Both the position numbers and the translations under genes were made by a program. From Fragilariopsis cylindrus CCMP1102 (taxonomy: Eukaryota; Bacillariophyta; Bacillariophyceae; Bacillariales; Bacillariaceae), in contig FMBT01000307.1 in the NCBI GenBank assembly GCA_900095095.1, positions 372,001-436,000 of the forward strand: a stretch of DNA of 64,000 nucleotides. Reading direction: 5' to 3'. Under the pieces are notes generated by a model. It searched no databases. It saw only the letters and a program-made list of their open reading frames with translations, and was not told the origin of the DNA. Every line of letters begins with the position of its first letter. Within the stretch, counting starts at the first letter, position 1. Below are positions 60,196 to 64,000 of the stretch, one piece after another.

Positions 60196-61879
60196 ATGAA
60201 TTCAAACAACGCGACTTCCATGAAAGATATAATTAGTTCGACGGGACCTGTCATGGACCAACGGTGCGAAAGTAGTTGCGTCCTCGAAAAGTGCGGTCGA
60301 TGGTTATTGAGCATTCCTCGTGATGATATTACAGTCTTGAGTCAAACTGTAGAGTTCAAGGAATTTTTGAGCGCCTTTGAAGATCTAGGACAAGCTCATC
60401 GGCGTGTAATCGTCAATACGAATCGTTTTGGTAGCAACGGCAATAGCAAAAGCAACGAATCTCACGCTCTTGCCAACAGAGGGAGTCTCCGTGATGTTTT
60501 ATTAGGAACCGACCACAAGAAAGCGCTGCAAAGAAGAGAACAATTACATGTACAAGCCCTACCACGAATCAATAATCCAAACAAAAGTCGAACTAATAGC
60601 AACAATTTTCTTCGCTTTACGGATGATGTTCTTTTGCGAATATTTGAATTCTTGCGATGTCGATCCTTAATTCAAACCTCCTACACATGCTCCCGGTTCT
60701 ATCAATTAGCGAGAGAAAGCGCCGCCCAACGTACTTACGATATCGCCCATGCACGGCAACTCGGTAATAATTTTCTACTTCTGAGAGCGAGAGAACAAAT
60801 ATACTATGTCGATGATAGAGATGAACGAGGGGATGATACCACTGGTACTGGTAGTAATGAAATGATTGGTATCGACTATGGAGACGTTGCTAGTGATATA
60901 AATTTTCACGTTCCAGTTCCAACTCTCTTGCCCGGTCGACGTGTTCTCGTAGAAAATGCCGGTGACCCAGATTTTAATGGTGTTTATCATTGCACTGATG
61001 CGAACGGTAATGTAAGCAAACATACATATCGTGCCGATCGTGGCGTTTCAGCATAATTCTAATTCTCTGACAGCGTACTGTATGCGTCTTATGCGTCTTT
61101 TTTTACCGCAGGGCTTCGTCTTCACCAAACCGCGCTTAACTTCTAACCGGGCTTCGCTTCGATTGCAAGTTCAGCATATGGCATTGGACGACGACGATGA
61201 GATCAATAATAATCCTCCACCGAATGATCCATTACAACAGATGGATCGAGATGGTGACATACCGATCGTAGGTGGACACCTGATGAATGACGACGATAAT
61301 AATATTGATAACGACAATCAGTTTCAGCCGCAGCATCAACGTCAGCAGCAGGAGGAACATTGGCAAAGAGCAATGATACCCAACAATTCAGGACGTTTCG
61401 GAGGGGAATCTGCTCAGACAGGTGGACAGCCACTTCGATGCATCATCGCTAAGGCGTACTCAAATAATGTAAGTAGAATTATAACACGGGGTATTTTTTT
61501 CGTTATATATTGTATAAATGGAAAAATCTGCATTTGTTGTATTTCAATTTTTGTTGACCTTGCTAATGGTGTGCTATAAAATATGTCCGTTCGTTGCTTT
61601 GCTTTCGTTGAATGTCCCGTTTACCAACAGGATGTTTTGTGGTACATGTCAAAGGAAGTGGAAATAATATCATTATGTGGTGCCGTAAGAAAGAAGAACA
61701 TTTATTCCTTCTATGCCCCATTAACGCTATCTGGGAATGCTCATCTCGAACTTTGTACATATCCCAGTCAAACTTCAGCGCTGGTTCGACAGAATCAGAG
61801 TTGGCGAGTGCTGCGAGGAACTATTGGTATCCAACCACCCACGATGGAAGTGATAGATCAAGACGATCTGCCACCTTAA
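60196..61879 (+). CDS. F-box protein
   Basis: Three exons (60196-61011, 61112-61468, 61631-61879) give 473 residues in phase. An F-box is seen at about residues 138-180: FLRFTDDVLLRIFEFLRCRS, then LIQTSYTCSRFYQLARESA, so the protein is likely the substrate receptor of an SCF ubiquitin ligase. After it come VPTLLPGRRVLVENAG, a GVYHCTDANGNGFVFTKPR segment that recurs in two parts of the protein (the second as FYAPLTLSGNAHLEL...), an Asp/Asn/Gln-rich linker and a C-terminal strand-rich region (WRVLRGTIGIQPP). The Gly-Val-Tyr...Gly-Phe-Val-Phe segment looks like a small beta domain; its ligand is unknown. Confidence 0.78.
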
Positions 61880-62329
61880 ACGAAGCTAACTTAAACGGAG
61901 CTAGACTAAATATGCATATTCAATATATATATATTGTATGAATTAAAAAACATGTGCTGGGCCAGCCAGAGTTGAGATGATATCTATAAAGCGTTACGAA
62001 CGGAACCTGCGACAAACTCAAGAAATATGCCTATCTTTGGAAAGATCCAGGAAAAATATCGTTGAAGGAGCTTCAAAAATGAAAGCAACATGTTGACACA
62101 ACATATGTAAATAGGTACTGTTGATATATGTTCCTGGAACAGTTCCAGGTTGCAGATATAAGTGCTACTACTCCCCCTTCTAGAACTAAGCGGTGCTGAC
62201 ATTGAAATCTTCACAAAAGAATATTGTATCTTTTCTTATCATATATATTCTATTTTTCACGTTTGATCTAAACTATTCATCACTTGCTAAGTCTATTTGT
62301 TAAAACACACCCCTACTAGAATGAAACAT
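61880..62329. other. convergent spacer, F-box gene to Rpn5
   Basis: About 450 bp between the 3' ends of two genes facing each other. Partial self-complementarity (CATATGT...ACATATG-like, near 62090-62135) is present. No gene. Confidence 0.45.
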
Positions 62330-63917
62330 TTAGTTCTTATTGATCAGATGTGTCGTCGTTTCGACCATATGTAAAAGTTTGTCAATATCAGACGCCCATT
62401 CCGATAGTACCGATTCAGGTGTCTTAGGTTCTGCAAAGCGTACGATGTCCTTCGGTCGGTCGATTTTCGCATAAACCGACCCATCACTGACCATGGAGGA
62501 AATTTCTCGTTCTAATCGTTCTGGTTCCAGTCCCAATAGTTGAGCCAATCGAGTACCGTGTATACGCCTATAATACAAAGAGGCCACTCGAACGTTGTGT
62601 TGAATATGCGACGATGGAATGATTCATGCCAAAATTGGATCAAGTCTTGACCACCTTCCAAAATAGCTGATACGCCTTCAAGCTCAACCTGATTCGTCAT
62701 TGGATAACTTATAATTTCTTTTTTCAGTAAATTTTAATGGTCAATTGAAACGAGGATAATTTTTCTAAATTAGAATCTTTGTGAACACGATTCATCATAT
62801 CCTGCTGTTCGTTGAGTAAGGGCTGAGTGCCAGATAAACTACTGTAGCTTGTAGGGCCTCTTTCCATTTAGTGTCGTCGTTCAAGATCATAGGTGTCGAG
62901 TAGATAGAATGGTAGTCCTTCGCAAGCAGAAACGCGTTCTTTTCGTGACGATGCAGTTCTGCCATTAGAGTGAAGAATTTGACTTTGTATTCTTCCATAT
63001 TGTCTTCCTGTAAATGTTTACGAGAGACTTTCCCTGCGACGATAGCGGCCCGAACATAATCCTTCTTGGCCAAGGTGAGACGCATTTGTTCAAGGATGAA
63101 TTCTACCTTTTCTCTCTTTGACAGGGATCCGTAGGTTTCAACATGAACTTCCTGTAATACATCAGCTGCAGCGGCCATGTCCCCCTCTTGTTCCTGATTT
63201 GTTGTTGTTGTTGTTGGTGGTGGTAATGATGAATGATGAATGATGAATAGAACCACGTGAAATTTAATAATAATTTACAAATGAATTGTTGTTAGAGTAC
63301 AAGTATAAGCATCCTTCGCACAGGTCATATATGCATATATGAGAATATATGGTACAACCACGGCGCTCTTGTTTTTATTATGGTTATTGGTTGTATATAA
63401 TACTCAAGCAATAATTTAAACTTACCATGATCATGGCCATGCATCGTGTCAATCGAGCCCGTTCAGCTTCCAAGAAGATTTTACCATCGGAAATTTCACG
63501 CAAAGCTTCCACCAACTTGTCCCGTGCTTTCTTTTCATTTCCACCTGTTACCGACAACGGCGTGTATTGACCCTCAACGCAATACGGGATGCATTTGTGA
63601 ACTAACGCACGAATGGCGGCCTGCTTCTGCGACCGTCGTGTGGAGAGAGTTTGTAAGGTCGTCAGCAACATCTCGTCGTCTCCCGCTTCCTTGCAATATT
63701 GAAGAGAAGATTCACAAACTCGGACTAAGTTGGGTGAATCATTTCCAACTCTACAACGTTTTTCGAGGGCTGCTAACATGGCCAATGCCTCTTTTAGTTG
63801 TCCCCCTTTCGCTAATTGAGCGCTTTGTTCGAGTTTGGCATCCGTCTCGGCTGTCAAATCGACCTTTTCTTCTAATTCGCCACCCAGGGCACGACCGGAC
63901 GATCCAACATTTGACAT
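62330..63917 (-). CDS. RPN5: 26S proteasome regulatory subunit Rpn5 (PSMD12), three frame breaks in exon 2
   Basis: Exon 1 is 63917-63426 and exon 2 63193-62330; the intron carries short TTG/GTT repeats. Rpn5 is a PCI-domain scaffold of the proteasome lid. The N-terminal helical repeats (KEALAMLAALEKRCR; YCKEAGDDEMLLTTL) and the conserved VETYGSLSKREKVEFILEQM and LTLAKKDYVRA are intact. Near the end the frame breaks three times within 215 bp, at about 62814, 62730 and 62604, each needing one extra base. With those restored the C-terminal PCI domain reads SPYSNEQQDMMNRV, then VELEGVSAILEGGQDLIQFW and a winged helix through AQLLGLEPERLEREISSMV and VYAKIDRP. The repaired length is 452 residues, the family norm. 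For an essential single-copy gene, missing bases in the sequence are the simplest cause. Confidence 0.85.
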
Positions 63918-64000
63918 GATAAATAATACTCTCCTGTAACTTTAAACTACCGTATAGATATAAATATGATGAGACCTTAATAATAATCACAAAAGAGATG
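63918..64000. other. window edge upstream of Rpn5
   Basis: The last 83 bp are the beginning of the Rpn5 upstream region. Nothing specific is recognisable. Confidence 0.5.

Noticed and set aside
1-64000. Search for CRISPR arrays, tRNA, rRNA and prophage-like genes
   Set aside because: No regularly spaced direct repeats, no cloverleaf with a recognisable T-loop, and no rRNA core sequences were found by reading.

Overview
This is nuclear DNA from a stramenopile alga with a secondary red plastid, most likely a diatom. The evidence is short introns (about 70-130 bp, mostly GTAAGT or GTACGT donors), plastid proteins whose N-termini carry a signal peptide followed by an Ala-Phe-type transit start (AFAF, AAFAP, ASSF), a zeaxanthin epoxidase, and a stramenopile-style Kir channel. 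I cannot name the species. About twenty genes lie on both strands, separated by AT-rich spacers.

Layout. 1-733: 3' part of a DUF711/UPF0210 gene. 858-5435: divergent plastid pair, zeaxanthin epoxidase (-) and CSP41-like protein (+). 5718-7390: BSD-domain gene (-). 7833-8830: decayed coiled-coil gene. 9595-10596: isopentenyl-diphosphate isomerase. 11597-25679: an eight-exon TRRAP/Tra1 gene (4453 aa). 26039-26997: thylakoid-lumen protein (-). 27322-28752: hAT-like DNA transposon with an 8-bp target duplication. 28932-30146: uracil-DNA glycosylase. 30563-32637: Kir potassium channel (-). 32726-33014: small TA-flanked MITE. 33245-35234: DUF885 peptidase-like gene. 36204-36611: probable mL54. 38452-40022: auxilin-like J protein. 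40308-43804: Fun30/SMARCAD1-type SNF2 ATPase (-). 44246-46124: unknown basic protein. 48059-53176: XRN1-type exonuclease and a tail frame. 53245-54315: type III GGPP synthase (-). 54899-56225: Oxa1/YidC insertase (-). 57209-57904: glutathione peroxidase with an in-frame TGA at the selenocysteine position (-). 58318-59704: FAM173-like methyltransferase. 59862-59959: second MITE copy. 60196-61879: F-box protein. 62330-63917: proteasome lid subunit Rpn5 (-).

The genes are mainly housekeeping: chromatin (TRRAP, SNF2), RNA decay (XRN1), proteostasis (Rpn5, F-box, auxilin), mitochondria (Oxa1, mL54, methyltransferase), DNA repair (UNG), and isoprenoid/carotenoid steps (IDI, GGPPS, ZEP) that are loosely linked rather than clustered.

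The strongest observations are the selenocysteine-type GPX; the hAT-like element, which carries an unrecognised reading frame and a duplicated 12-bp right end; the two-copy MITE; and a series of single-base frame breaks in otherwise conserved genes (Rpn5, SNF2, Oxa1, Kir, XRN1 tail). Nearly all of these breaks look like one missing base, while about 30 kb of other coding sequence is clean. They are most simply assembly indels, but read-level or transcript evidence is needed to exclude gene decay or recoding. I saw no CRISPR array, no rRNA and no tRNA I could support.
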